64,000 nucleotides of DNA from Zemynaea arenosa (GTDB taxonomy: Bacteria > Pseudomonadota > Gammaproteobacteria > Burkholderiales > Burkholderiaceae_D): positions 1-64,000 of the forward strand of contig NZ_SPVF01000218.1 of assembly GCF_004614185.1 (NCBI RefSeq), read 5' to 3'. The position numbers were made by a program, and so were the translations under genes. The notes under the pieces were generated by a model, which saw nothing but the letters and a program-made list of their open reading frames with translations, was not told where the DNA came from and ran no database searches. Of this stretch, positions 55,230 to 64,000 are shown piece by piece; positions within the stretch are counted from its first letter, which is position 1; each line of letters starts with the position of its first letter.

Positions 55230-58200
55230 ATGACCACCGTCCGCCCCGCCCCCAAGACCGAACAGCAGCTGCGCGAGATCCTGTCCCGCCGCATCATGAT
55301 CCTGGATGGCGCCATGGGCACGGTCATCCAGCAATACAAGCTGACCGAGGCCGATTACCGCGGCGAGCGCTTTGCCGATTTCGCCGCGCCGGAAGGCAGC
55401 GGGGCGCGTGAGCTGTTCGTCAAGGGGAACAACGAGCTGCTGACGCTGACCCGTCCCCACGTGATCGGCGAGATCCACGAGCGCTACCTGGCGGCCGGCG
55501 CGGACATCATCGAGACCAACACCTTCGGCGCCACCACCGTCGCCCAGGACGACTACCACATGGGCCACCTGGCCTATGAAATGAACGTGGCCGCGGCGCA
55601 GCTGGCCAAGGCCGCCTGCCTGAAATACAGCACGCCGGACAAGCCCCGCTTCGCCGCCGGCGCCCTCGGCCCGACGCCCAAGACCGCATCGATCTCGCCC
55701 GACGTGAACGACCCGGGCGCCCGCAACATCACCTTCGACCAGCTGGTCGCGGCCTACCACGAACAGGTGCGCGGCCTGGTGGACGGTGGCGCCGACCTGC
55801 TGCTGGTCGAGACCATCTTCGACACCCTGAACTGCAAGGCCGCCCTGTTCGCGATCGACCTGTATTTCGAAGAGCACCCCGACAAAGAGCGCCTGCCGCT
55901 GATGATCTCGGGGACCGTCACCGACGCCTCCGGCCGCATCCTGTCCGGCCAGACCGTGCCCGCCTTCTGGAACTCGGTGCGCCACGCCAAGCCGCTGACC
56001 ATCGGCCTCAATTGCGCGCTCGGCGCCGCCCTGATGCGCCCCTACGCCGAGGAGCTGTCGCAGATCGCCGATACCTTCGTCTGTATCTACCCGAACGCCG
56101 GCCTGCCCAACCCGATGAGCGACACTGGCTTCGATGAACTGCCGGCCGACACTTCCTCTCTGCTGCGCGAATTCGCCGACGCAGGCTTCATCAACGTCGC
56201 GGGCGGCTGCTGCGGCACCACGCCGGAACACATCGGCGCGATCGCGCAGATGCTGGCCGAAGTGACGCCGCGCGCGGTGCCCGAGGTGCCGGTGGCGCTG
56301 CGCCTGTCCGGCCTGGAACCGTTCACCGTCTACGACGAATCGCTGTTCGTGAACGTCGGCGAGCGCACCAACGTCACGGGCTCCAAGGCCTTCGCCCGCA
56401 TGATCCTCAACGAGCAGTACGACGAGGCCTTGTCGGTGGCGCGCCAGCAGGTGGAGAACGGCGCCCAGGTCATCGACATCAACATGGACGAAGCGATGCT
56501 GGACTCCGTCGCCGCCATGACGCGCTTCCTGAACCTGATCGCTTCCGAGCCGGACATCTCGCGGGTGCCGATCATGATCGACTCGTCCAAGTGGTCGGTC
56601 ATTGAAGCGGGCCTCAAGTGCGTGCAGGGCAAGGCCATCGTCAACTCGATCTCGCTGAAGGAAGGCGAAGAGGAATTCATCCGCCAGGCCCGCCTGTGCC
56701 GCCGCTATGGCGCCGCCGTGATCGTGATGGCCTTCGACGAGCAGGGCCAGGCCGACACCTTCGCGCGCAAGACCGAGATCTGCGCCCGCGCCTACAAGGT
56801 GCTGACCGAGAAGGTCGGATTCCCGCCGGAAGACATCATCTTCGACCCGAACATCTTCGCGATTGCCACCGGCATCGAAGAGCACAATAACTACGCGGTC
56901 GACTTCATCGAAGCCACGCACTGGATCCGCCAGAACCTGCCGCATGCGAAGGTGTCCGGCGGCGTCTCCAACGTCTCGTTCTCCTTCCGCGGCAACGACC
57001 CGGCGCGCGAGGCGATCCACACGGTGTTCCTGTACCACGCCATCAAGGCCGGGATGACGATGGGGATCGTCAACGCCGGCATGGTCGGCGTCTACGACGA
57101 CCTGCCCGCCGAGCTGCGCGAGCGTGTGGAAGACGTGGTGCTGAACCGCCGCGAGGACGCCACCGAGCGCATGATCGAATTTGCGGGCACTTTGAAGGCT
57201 GGCGGCAAGCAGCAGGAGCAGAACCTCGAATGGCGCGACGCACCGGTCGAGAAGCGCCTGTCGCACGCGCTGGTGCACGGCATCACGAACTGGATCGTCG
57301 AGGACACCGAAGAGGCGCGCCAGGCCGTGGCCGCGCGCGGGGGCCGCCCGATCCACGTGATTGAAGGCCCGCTGATGGACGGCATGAACGTCGTCGGCGA
57401 CCTGTTCGGCCAGGGCAAGATGTTCCTGCCGCAGGTGGTCAAGTCCGCGCGCGTGATGAAACAGGCGGTGGCCCACCTGATCCCGTTCATCGAAGCGGAG
57501 AAGAAGGAAGAAGAAGCCCGCACCGGCATCGTCGCCAAGCCGAAAGGGAAGATCGTGATCGCCACCGTCAAGGGCGACGTGCACGACATCGGCAAGAACA
57601 TTGTTTCGGTGGTCCTGCAGTGCAATAACTTCGAAGTCGTGAACATGGGCGTGATGGTGCCGTGCTCCGAGATCCTCGCGCGCGCCAAGGTGGAGAACGC
57701 GGACATGATCGGCCTGTCGGGCCTCATCACCCCGTCGCTGGAAGAGATGGCGCACGTGGCGCGCGAGATGCAGCGCGATGAGCACTTCCGCATGATGAAG
57801 ATTCCGCTCTTGATCGGTGGCGCCACCACCTCGCGTGCGCACACCGCCGTGAAGATCGCGCACAACTACGAGGGCCCGGTGGTGTACGTGCCGGATGCGT
57901 CGCGTTCCGTGTCCGTGGCCCAGGCCCTGCTCTCGCCCGAGCAGCGCGATGGCTACCTGGATGAGATCCGCACCGACTACGACCGCATCCGCGAGCAGCA
58001 CGCCAGCAAGAAGGCGCTGCCGATGGTGACGCTGGAGCAGGCCCGCGCCAACAAGACGCGGCTGGACTACGCACCGGTGAAGCCCAAGTTCATCGGCCGC
58101 CGCGTCTTCAAGAACGTGGACCTGGCGACACTGGCCCAGTACATCGACTGGGGTCCGTTCTTCCAGACCTGGGACCTCGCGGGCCCCTACCCGGCCATCC

Positions 58201-58994
58201 TGAAAGACGAGGTGGTCGGCGAGGCGGCATCGAAGGTCTTTGAAGAAGGCCAGGAGCTGCTGCGCAAGATCATCGAAGGCCGCTGGCTCACCGCCAACGG
58301 CGCCATCGCCCTGCTGCCTGCCAACTCGGTCAACGATGACGACATCGAGATCTATACCGACGACACCCGCAGCGAAGTCGCATTCACGTGGTACGGCCTG
58401 CGCCAGCAGGGCGTCAAGCCGGTGGTCGATGGCGAACAGCGCCCCAACCAATGCCTGGCCGATTTCATCGCGCCGAAATCGAGCGGCAAGGCCGACTACA
58501 TCGGCCTGTTCGCGGTGACCGCGGGCCTGGGCATCGAGAAGTACGAGAAGCGCTTCGAAGAGGCGCACGACGACTACTCGTCCATCATGCTCAAGGCCCT
58601 GGCGGACCGTCTTGCCGAAGCCTTCGCCGAGTACCTGCACGAGCGCGTGCGCCTGGACCTGTGGGGCTATGCGGCCGACGAGAAGCTGTCCAACGAACAG
58701 CTGATCAAGGAAGAGTACAAAGGGATTCGCCCCGCTCCGGGCTACCCGGCCTGCCCGGAGCACACCATCAAGGCGGACCTGTTCCGCGTGCTGCAGGCCA
58801 GCGAGATCGGCATGGAGCTGACCGAGTCGTTCGCAATGTATCCGGGCGCCGCGGTGTCAGGCTTCTACCTCGCGCACCCGGAGTCGAAGTACTTCGTGGC
58901 CGGGAAGATCGGCGCGGACCAGGTCGAGGACATGGCCGCGCGCCGTGGCGTCTCTAAGCAGGACTTGGAGCGCTGGCTCGCGCCGAATCTGTGA
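55230..58994 (+). CDS. metH: Cobalamin-dependent methionine synthase MetH
   Basis: A complete 1254-residue four-module enzyme. The N-terminal homocysteine-binding module has zinc cysteines in [11 protein letters not shown] and [12 protein letters not shown]. The methyltetrahydrofolate module starts near residue 365 ([19 protein letters not shown]). The cobalamin module has the DxHxxG motif with the axial ligand His785 in [15 protein letters not shown]. The C-terminal reactivation module (from about 920) binds SAM ([15 protein letters not shown]). It regenerates methionine from homocysteine in the cytoplasm. The protein needs cobalamin supplied from elsewhere. It overlaps an unknown convergent gene by 41 bases. 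Confidence 0.98.
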   Translation: MTTVRPAPKTEQQLREILSRRIMILDGAMGTVIQQYKLTEADYRGERFADFAAPEGSGARELFVKGNNELLTLTRPHVIGEIHERYLAAGADIIETNTFGATTVAQDDYHMGHLAYEMNVAAAQLAKAACLKYSTPDKPRFAAGALGPTPKTASISPDVNDPGARNITFDQLVAAYHEQVRGLVDGGADLLLVETIFDTLNCKAALFAIDLYFEEHPDKERLPLMISGTVTDASGRILSGQTVPAFWNSVRHAKPLTIGLNCALGAALMRPYAEELSQIADTFVCIYPNAGLPNPMSDTGFDELPADTSSLLREFADAGFINVAGGCCGTTPEHIGAIAQMLAEVTPRAVPEVPVALRLSGLEPFTVYDESLFVNVGERTNVTGSKAFARMILNEQYDEALSVARQQVENGAQVIDINMDEAMLDSVAAMTRFLNLIASEPDISRVPIMIDSSKWSVIEAGLKCVQGKAIVNSISLKEGEEEFIRQARLCRRYGAAVIVMAFDEQGQADTFARKTEICARAYKVLTEKVGFPPEDIIFDPNIFAIATGIEEHNNYAVDFIEATHWIRQNLPHAKVSGGVSNVSFSFRGNDPAREAIHTVFLYHAIKAGMTMGIVNAGMVGVYDDLPAELRERVEDVVLNRREDATERMIEFAGTLKAGGKQQEQNLEWRDAPVEKRLSHALVHGITNWIVEDTEEARQAVAARGGRPIHVIEGPLMDGMNVVGDLFGQGKMFLPQVVKSARVMKQAVAHLIPFIEAEKKEEEARTGIVAKPKGKIVIATVKGDVHDIGKNIVSVVLQCNNFEVVNMGVMVPCSEILARAKVENADMIGLSGLITPSLEEMAHVAREMQRDEHFRMMKIPLLIGGATTSRAHTAVKIAHNYEGPVVYVPDASRSVSVAQALLSPEQRDGYLDEIRTDYDRIREQHASKKALPMVTLEQARANKTRLDYAPVKPKFIGRRVFKNVDLATLAQYIDWGPFFQTWDLAGPYPAILKDEVVGEAASKVFEEGQELLRKIIEGRWLTANGAIALLPANSVNDDDIEIYTDDTRSEVAFTWYGLRQQGVKPVVDGEQRPNQCLADFIAPKSSGKADYIGLFAVTAGLGIEKYEKRFEEAHDDYSSIMLKALADRLAEAFAEYLHERVRLDLWGYAADEKLSNEQLIKEEYKGIRPAPGYPACPEHTIKADLFRVLQASEIGMELTESFAMYPGAAVSGFYLAHPESKYFVAGKIGADQVEDMAARRGVSKQDLERWLAPNL

Positions 58995-59607
58995 TGTCGT
59001 CTGCTGGGGGCAGGATGTCCTCCAGCAGGGTCGAATTCGCAGGCAAGTCGCGCTGCAGGCGCTTGAGCGCGTGCGCGGTGAGTGTCGCGTAGGCGCTCAT
59101 GTTGTCCGCCACGTGGCGGGTCATCCAGTTCCAGCCTTCGTCGGTCTCGCGCAGCCACACACGCCCTTCGTCGAATGACTCCGGCAAAGCATCGAGCTCC
59201 CCTTTCACCAGGATCTGCGGCGACGGTCCCCACAGGTAGGGCGGCGGCGGCTGGCGCGTCCACGCGTATCCGTTGTTGACCGCGTACTCGTGGTTGTGGC
59301 GGAAGGTCAGGTCCACGATCTCGTGCACCGTCATGGACGGATCGGCCGATTCGATCCAGCAGTGAAAGGCGCCACCGGCCGGATTGGCGAAGGCCGTGTT
59401 GTCGATCAGGCGGATCATCTGCCCGCCCCCGCAGTCGATCACCGCCAGCCCGGCCACCGGCCGGTACACGCGGTTGAAGACGATGCTGATCAGGTTCGAC
59501 CCGACCACCGCGTGCACATGGCACAAAGAGCTGTACCGGTCGGGATACAGCTCGCGCAGCACACCGTTCACGGACGCCGCGATAAGGGATTGAATGGACT
59601 TGGCCAT
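58954..59607 (-). CDS. Protein of unknown function overlapping the metH 3' end
   Basis: A 217-residue soluble protein: [20 protein letters not shown] at the start; [65 protein letters not shown]. Its last 13 codons overlap the end of metH on the opposite strand. No signal peptide or membrane segment is visible. I do not recognise the family. The frame is long and free of breaks and has no competing alternative past 59000. Confidence 0.75.
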   Translation of the reverse strand: MAKSIQSLIAASVNGVLRELYPDRYSSLCHVHAVVGSNLISIVFNRVYRPVAGLAVIDCGGGQMIRLIDNTAFANPAGGAFHCWIESADPSMTVHEIVDLTFRHNHEYAVNNGYAWTRQPPPPYLWGPSPQILVKGELDALPESFDEGRVWLRETDEGWNWMTRHVADNMSAYATLTAHALKRLQRDLPANSTLLEDILPPADDITDSARASAPSPA

Positions 59608-59734
59608 GCGTGGTGACACCGTTAATTCTGTTGCATAGGCAGGACGCCCCCGTCCCGCCTTCCCTCCCTATATCGGCACCCCGCCCTGAACCTTTACCTA
59701 CAGCAAGAAAATAATCGGCTTGACATCCGCCCTG

Positions 59735-61036
59735 TCACCGTGCGTCGCGGGTGAAGCGCCAGATGGCGAGGGTGGCGAAGACCACGGCGAACAGCAGCTC
59801 GGCGCCCATGGCCTGCAGCGCGGCGTCCATGCCCAAGCCGCGCCAGGTCATGGCGTCGAAGCCGTCCACCGCCCAGCGGGTCGGCACGAACATCGTCAGC
59901 GTCTGCATCCACTCCGGAAACAGGAAGGACGGGACCCAGGCGCCACCCAGCATCACCATGATCAGGGTGGCGAAGACGGCGATGCCGCGTGCGGCTTCCG
60001 GCGTCTTGCCAAAGGCGGCGATCAGCAGGCCAAAGCTGGAGGTCAGCAGGGCAAAGCAGACCGCCACGCCGACGAAGCCGGCCAGGTTCACGATCGTCAC
60101 CCCGAAAATCAGCTTGGCCGCGGCGAAGATCACCACGAGTAGCCCAAAGGCGATGATCGCGCCCGACACCGCCCGCGCCGCCAGCACGGTGCGCAGCGTG
60201 ATCGGCGCGGCCAGCAGGCGGCTCCAGATGCCCATGCGGCGCGCCAGCAGGATGCCGATGCCCATGTCGATGCCCATGAAGAGGATGAACTGCACGCTCA
60301 TGCCGGCGAAGGAATGCGCGTAGCCGTTGTAGCCCGCAGCCAGCTGCTTGGACGTTACCGGCTGCTCGCTGGTCGTGAACGGCATGGTCAGGCCAGCCGA
60401 TTTTGCACCCGAGCCGCCGCCCGCCGCGCTGGCAGCGGTGCCCGCGTTCTGCGCGGCCTGGAAAGTCTTCAGGCTCCCCAGAAAGTCGCGCAGCGGCGCG
60501 TTGCTCGCATCGGCGTTGGCGTCCAGCTCCTTCATGGCCTTCTCGGTAAACTTCTGTCCACCCTGCCCGCCGAACATGTCAGCGCTCACGGTCTGCATCA
60601 CCTGCTGCGTGAGCAGGCCGCGCACCATCGCCAGCACGGCGGTCTGCGACGGGTCGTACAGCACGTCGATCTTCGGCTTCTCGCCCGCGCCGAACAATGC
60701 GCTGCCTGCCGCCTCGCCGAAGCCCGCCGGGATCACGATGGCGGCCTTCTGCGCACCTTTGCGCACGGCTTCCTCGGCCTGTGCGCGCGGCATCTCGGTG
60801 ATGCGCAGGCTGGCGTCGGCCTTGAGGCCCGATGCGATCTTCTGCGCCGTGGCGCCGCTGTCCTGCATCACGAGGGCGACGTCGATGCGGCTGGTCTTCT
60901 GCTCGCCGGAGCCGCCGAACAGGTAGCCGAAGAAGGCCGCCAGCACCAGCGGCATCACGAGGTTGAGCAGCAGCGCGCGGCGGTCCTGCAGGTACAGCAC
61001 GATGTCCTTGCGGACCAGGGCTTTGAGTGCGTTCAT
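59735..61036 (-). CDS. ABC-2 type permease
   Basis: The 433-residue membrane protein has the classic YhhJ/NatB-like shape: N-terminal helix (LLLNLVMPLVLAAFFGYLF), a large periplasmic region of about 190 residues with a Gly/Ala stretch, then five or six helices (FILFMGIDMGIGILLA; VSGAIIAFGLLVVIFAAA; FVGVAVCFALLTSSFGLLIAAF; GIAVFATLIMVMLGGAWVP; LLFAVVFATLAIW). It follows the ATPase gene by 26 bases on the same strand and would form its channel. Drug or lipid export is the usual guess for this family. Confidence 0.9.
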   Translation of the reverse strand: MNALKALVRKDIVLYLQDRRALLLNLVMPLVLAAFFGYLFGGSGEQKTSRIDVALVMQDSGATAQKIASGLKADASLRITEMPRAQAEEAVRKGAQKAAIVIPAGFGEAAGSALFGAGEKPKIDVLYDPSQTAVLAMVRGLLTQQVMQTVSADMFGGQGGQKFTEKAMKELDANADASNAPLRDFLGSLKTFQAAQNAGTAASAAGGGSGAKSAGLTMPFTTSEQPVTSKQLAAGYNGYAHSFAGMSVQFILFMGIDMGIGILLARRMGIWSRLLAAPITLRTVLAARAVSGAIIAFGLLVVIFAAAKLIFGVTIVNLAGFVGVAVCFALLTSSFGLLIAAFGKTPEAARGIAVFATLIMVMLGGAWVPSFLFPEWMQTLTMFVPTRWAVDGFDAMTWRGLGMDAALQAMGAELLFAVVFATLAIWRFTRDAR

Positions 61037-61062
61037 GGTGGGGATCTCTCTAGTTTCTTCTT

Positions 61063-62001
61063 TTAGTCGCGCAGCGTGCGGCCGGTCAGGTTGAGGAAGA
61101 TGTCTTCGAGGCTGGTGCGCGCGGTGGCGAAGTAGCGCGGCTTGACGCCCTGCTCCGCGAGCCACGTCATCAGCGGCAGCGCGTCGGCACTTTGTGCCAG
61201 CTTGACGGTCAAGCCATCGCCCACCAGCGCCACATCAGTGACGCCGCCGCGCGCGCGGATGGCGGCCATCAGTGATTCGCCCACCGGTTCATCGGTCTCG
61301 ATGGATAGCGCCGCATGCGCGGGCAGTTTGCGGAACAGGCCCGCGGGCGTGTCGTCCGCCAGCACCTTGCCGTGGTCGATGATGACGATATGGTCCGCCA
61401 GCCGCTCTACTTCTTCCATGTAGTGCGAGGTGTAGATCAGCGAGCGCCCCATGCCCTTCAGCCGCTCCAGCGTCTCGAAGATGGCGTTGCGGCTCTGCGG
61501 GTCCACGCCGACGGTCGGCTCGTCCAGGATCAGCAGCTGCGGATCGTGCATCAGGGCGGCGGCGATGTTCAGGCGCCGCTTCATCCCGCCCGAGAAGGTG
61601 GCCGGCTTGTCTTTAGCGCGATCCGTCAGATTCACCAGCGCCAGCACGTCCTGCGCCCGCTCACGCGCCCGCGCGCCGGACAGGCCGTACAAGGCCGCGA
61701 ACAGCTTGAGGTTCTCCAGCGCGGAGAGGTCGTCATACAGCGCCAGGTCCTGCGGCACGAAGCCGATCTTGCGCTTGGCCGCGCTGGCGCCCGCGCTGAC
61801 GGATTCGCCGTCCAGGGTCACGCTGCCGCTGTCGGGCGTGAGCAGGCCGCAGATCATGGCCACGGTGGTCGACTTGCCCGCGCCATTGGGGCCCAGCAGG
61901 CCCACGGTCTGCCCGCGGTGGACGGTGAAGGACACGCCGTCCACGGCACGCCGGGTGCCGAACGACTTGGTGAGTTGCGATACGGTGAGGAGAGCGCTCA
62001 T
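61063..62001 (-). CDS. ABC transporter ATP-binding protein
   Basis: A 312-residue ATPase with Walker [18 protein letters not shown]-loop GFVPQDLALYDDLS, signature ATFSGGMKRRLNIAAALMH, Walker B LILDEPTVGVDP and H-loop IYTSHYMEEV. A C-terminal extension of about 90 residues (LSIETDEPVGESLMAAI onward) matches the DrrA/CcmA-type ABC-2 ATPases. It starts at ATG 62001; an upstream in-frame part lacks support. Its partner permease is the next gene. Confidence 0.93.
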   Translation of the reverse strand: MSALLTVSQLTKSFGTRRAVDGVSFTVHRGQTVGLLGPNGAGKSTTVAMICGLLTPDSGSVTLDGESVSAGASAAKRKIGFVPQDLALYDDLSALENLKLFAALYGLSGARARERAQDVLALVNLTDRAKDKPATFSGGMKRRLNIAAALMHDPQLLILDEPTVGVDPQSRNAIFETLERLKGMGRSLIYTSHYMEEVERLADHIVIIDHGKVLADDTPAGLFRKLPAHAALSIETDEPVGESLMAAIRARGGVTDVALVGDGLTVKLAQSADALPLMTWLAEQGVKPRYFATARTSLEDIFLNLTGRTLRD

Positions 62002-62110
62002 GGTCCAGTTCAGGTGAGGGACAATGAGGCCAGTGTGAGGCCGCACGGCGCATGAGCAAAGAAGCAAGCGCCATCAAATGCGGATGACATTTGTCACCCG
62101 CGCGGGTCTG

Positions 62111-62461
62111 TCACAGCAGTGCGATCCCGAAGCGTTTCACGACGAGCGCGAACAGCACGAAGCATCCGATCGTCAGGACGACCGAGGCTCCGAGGGCTGG
62201 CAAGAAGCCCCAGCGGTTGTATAACGCCGGAAACGCCAGGAACATCGGCAGTGTGGGCACCACGTACCAGAAGGTGTACCAGGCGTGGTTTGCGACCTTG
62301 GCCGCTGGCTGCTTCTCCACGTGCAGCCAGATGAGGGTCAGGACCGTCACCATCGGCAGGGCCGCGATGAGCGCACCCAGCTTGTCGCTGCGCTTGGCGA
62401 ATTCGGACACGAGGACGACCACGCCGGCCGTGATGAGATATTTGGTAATGAGCCAATACAT
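62111..62461 (-). CDS. DUF3147 integral membrane protein
   Basis: A 116-residue protein with about four helices (YWLITKYLITAGVVVLVSEFA; LIAALPMVTVLTLIWLHV; TFWYVVPTLPMFLAFPALYN; ALGASVVLTIGCFVLFALVVKRFGIALL). The pattern fits the DUF3147 family of small inner-membrane proteins of unknown function. It lies between the ABC ATPase and the EAL-HDOD gene, all on the same strand, with gaps of about 110-140 bases, so co-transcription is uncertain. Confidence 0.82.
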   Translation of the reverse strand: MYWLITKYLITAGVVVLVSEFAKRSDKLGALIAALPMVTVLTLIWLHVEKQPAAKVANHAWYTFWYVVPTLPMFLAFPALYNRWGFLPALGASVVLTIGCFVLFALVVKRFGIALL

Positions 62462-62598
62462 AAGGCACTCCTGCTGACTGCGCGATGAACGCCAGGACGC
62501 GCCGCAGCAAGCGCCCTCCGGCGGCGCGCGCCGAGGTCCTGTACTACAGAATATATGTGAATGCGATCAAGGCCAGGCGCTGAATCCTGCCGCCCCGG

Positions 62599-63876
62599 TC
62601 AGATGGCGTAGCGGACCACGGTATCGGACCACTCGAAGGCCGCCAGCTCCAGCTCCGCCAGCTCTTCGCAACTCACCGCCAGCTGGTGCAGCATCGGGGT
62701 GATGGTGTTGGCCATGCCGTCGATGTCTTCGATGCACTCGCACAGGTGCAGCAGCTCGCCGAAGAAGCCTTCGCGCGCGACCAGCGCGCTGCGCACTTCA
62801 TCGGACACGGGAATCTGCTCGACGATGTCGGTCATCGGCATCGAGAACAGGGTGTCCATCAGCGACATGATCCCGACCGTGAAGGCGATATCGGAGATAT
62901 TGCGCTGGCCCGGCCGCAGCTTGTTGGCCAGCAGTTCCATCAGCCGCCCGCGCGTGGTGGCGAGCGACAGCAGGGGCGTCATGCTCTGCCCGCGCTTGGC
63001 CGGCTCCGCGTACAGCATGATCTGCAGCCAGCGCTGCAGCTGGCGACGGCCCAGGATCATCAGCGCCTGCGCCACCGAATCGATGCGGTGGCGGATGCCC
63101 ACGGCAGGCGTGTTCACCAGCCGCAGGAGATTCAGCGCCAGGGTCACGTCACGCTTGATCGCCTTTTCGACCACCGCGTTGTCCGCGTCCGAGGTGATGA
63201 GCCCCATCAGGTCCACCACCGCCGCCTGCGACGGCGTCAGCTTCTTGCCGCTGATGACGGCCGGCTTGGCGAAGTAGTAGCCCTGAAAGTAGTCGAAACC
63301 GAGATCGAGGCAGGTCTTGAACTCCTCGCGCGTCTCGACCTTCTCGGCCATCAAGCGCTTGCGCTCCTGGCGGAAGCGCGGGGCCAGCGCCATCAGCGCG
63401 GCCATCGAGGTGTCGCGCAGGTTCATCTTGACGTATTCGATCATCGGCAGCAGCCGCTGCACGTTCTCGGAGTCGGTCACCACATCGTCCAGCGCGAAGC
63501 GGAAGCCGTGGCCCGCCAGCGCCTGGATCCGCTCGACCAGCAGCGGCGTGGCCACCATGGTCTCGACGATCTCCAGCACCACCTTATCGCGCGGCAGGAA
63601 CACGAAGATGTCGCTGTTGAGGACATCCGCATCGACGTTGACGAAGCCGAGCGCGTCCCCGATCACCTTGTCCAGCCCGAGCTGGGCCGAGTGCGCGATC
63701 ACCGAGGCGGTGGCGTGCAGGTCGGTCTCGATGTTCGCGGGCCCGCTCTGGGCGCCGCGGAACAGCAGCTCATACCCGAACAGCGCCTGGTTGCGGTCCA
63801 GGATCGGCTGGCGGCCCAGGTAGAAGTCGCGCACCTTGATGCTGTTCGGCGTGTCGGTACTGGCGGTCTCGATCAT
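62599..63876 (-). CDS. EAL-HDOD signalling protein (YuxH-like)
   Basis: A 425-residue soluble protein with an N-terminal EAL domain (residues about 15-205) and a C-terminal HDOD domain (about 210-410, KLTPSQAAVVDLMGLI to LFSMPMTDIVEQIPV). The EAL motif is partly degenerate: ELLFR keeps E-x-L-x-R, LEIVET and FALDDVV are retained, and MAEKVET is present, but the KxD motif reads KMN and the DFGxG loop is missing. A c-di-GMP-binding or scaffold role is more likely than phosphodiesterase activity. Confidence 0.9.
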   Translation of the reverse strand: MIETASTDTPNSIKVRDFYLGRQPILDRNQALFGYELLFRGAQSGPANIETDLHATASVIAHSAQLGLDKVIGDALGFVNVDADVLNSDIFVFLPRDKVVLEIVETMVATPLLVERIQALAGHGFRFALDDVVTDSENVQRLLPMIEYVKMNLRDTSMAALMALAPRFRQERKRLMAEKVETREEFKTCLDLGFDYFQGYYFAKPAVISGKKLTPSQAAVVDLMGLITSDADNAVVEKAIKRDVTLALNLLRLVNTPAVGIRHRIDSVAQALMILGRRQLQRWLQIMLYAEPAKRGQSMTPLLSLATTRGRLMELLANKLRPGQRNISDIAFTVGIMSLMDTLFSMPMTDIVEQIPVSDEVRSALVAREGFFGELLHLCECIEDIDGMANTITPMLHQLAVSCEELAELELAAFEWSDTVVRYAI

Positions 63877-64000
63877 CGGAACGCGAATAGTTCAATTAAG
63901 ACAATAGCTCTACTGTACCGCAACTTGATTGACCTCTGGTAGTCATTTGACGCAATCGGTTGCCGTCATGGGCTATTGAGGTTCGCCATCCACAAACAGT
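63877..64000. other. Right-edge region upstream of the EAL-HDOD gene
   Basis: This 124-base stretch has no credible gene start on either strand. On the minus strand it is the 5' region of the EAL-HDOD gene and is AT-richer than the coding regions, but no clear -35/-10 pair was found. Confidence 0.4.

Noticed and set aside
55041-58763. A 1240-codon open frame on the minus strand
   Set aside because: It is antisense to metH and its translation is shadow-like, while the metH frame shows all expected motifs.

Overview
The window looks like a core chromosomal segment of a high-GC beta-proteobacterium of the Burkholderiales, most probably Oxalobacteraceae (Massilia/Duganella-like). The grounds are overall protein character and several gene neighbourhoods familiar from that order: dusB-fis-purH-ruvCAB, tyrS-dtd, rplM-rpsI followed by argC and erpA, and the divergent pair lysM-dprA-smg-topB versus def-fmt. 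This placement is an inference; no rRNA or tRNA gene was seen to confirm it. I found no prophage, insertion sequence, CRISPR array or integrase.

Layout from left to right. 1-5.6 kb: a gene start cut by the edge, an ANTAR response regulator, and a thiamine operon thiC-thiS-thiG-thiD-thiE (minus strand) behind a TPP riboswitch and a good sigma70 -10 box. 5.6-11.1 kb: a TPR protein and a beta-lactamase-like serine hydrolase, then valS and a DUF2147 protein. 11.2-16.1 kb: a four-gene signalling cassette (methyltransferase, membrane histidine kinase, receiver-kinase hybrid, receiver protein) whose order and architecture match the Ralstonia phcBSRQ quorum-sensing operon for 3-hydroxy fatty acid methyl esters. 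16.1-26.9 kb: a secreted unknown, a GNAT enzyme, ruvB-ruvA-ruvC, purH, fis, dusB, a thioredoxin-like protein, and a tyrS-dtd-ybhB-SRPBCC-phosphatase run. 27-33.4 kb: an M23 peptidase, a cluster of short GC-rich repeats, anmK, then (minus) rplM-rpsI and argC-coiled-coil membrane protein-bactofilin-erpA.

33.6-46.8 kb is the most accessory part: a large S8 protease with no signal peptide, a secreted TAP-type peptidase upstream of a NatAB-like ABC exporter and a TMEM175-like channel, OsmC and Coq7, then an ABC ATPase paired with a 1190-residue fusion of two ABC permease units to an M1 metallopeptidase. 47-64 kb: topB with a lysine/alanine tail, smg, dprA, a LysM protein, def-fmt, an orphan BrnA-like antitoxin, metH, an unknown gene overlapping the metH 3' end, an ABC-2 exporter pair, a DUF3147 membrane protein and an EAL-HDOD signalling protein.

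The main functional themes are thiamine and methionine/one-carbon metabolism, translation (valS, tyrS, dtd, rplM, rpsI, def, fmt), DNA processing (ruvABC, topB, dprA), cell-wall turnover (M23 peptidase, anmK, LysM protein) and cell-density signalling. Many operons show 4-base start/stop overlaps, which I used to choose starts. Long antisense frames are common because of GC content and were left out.
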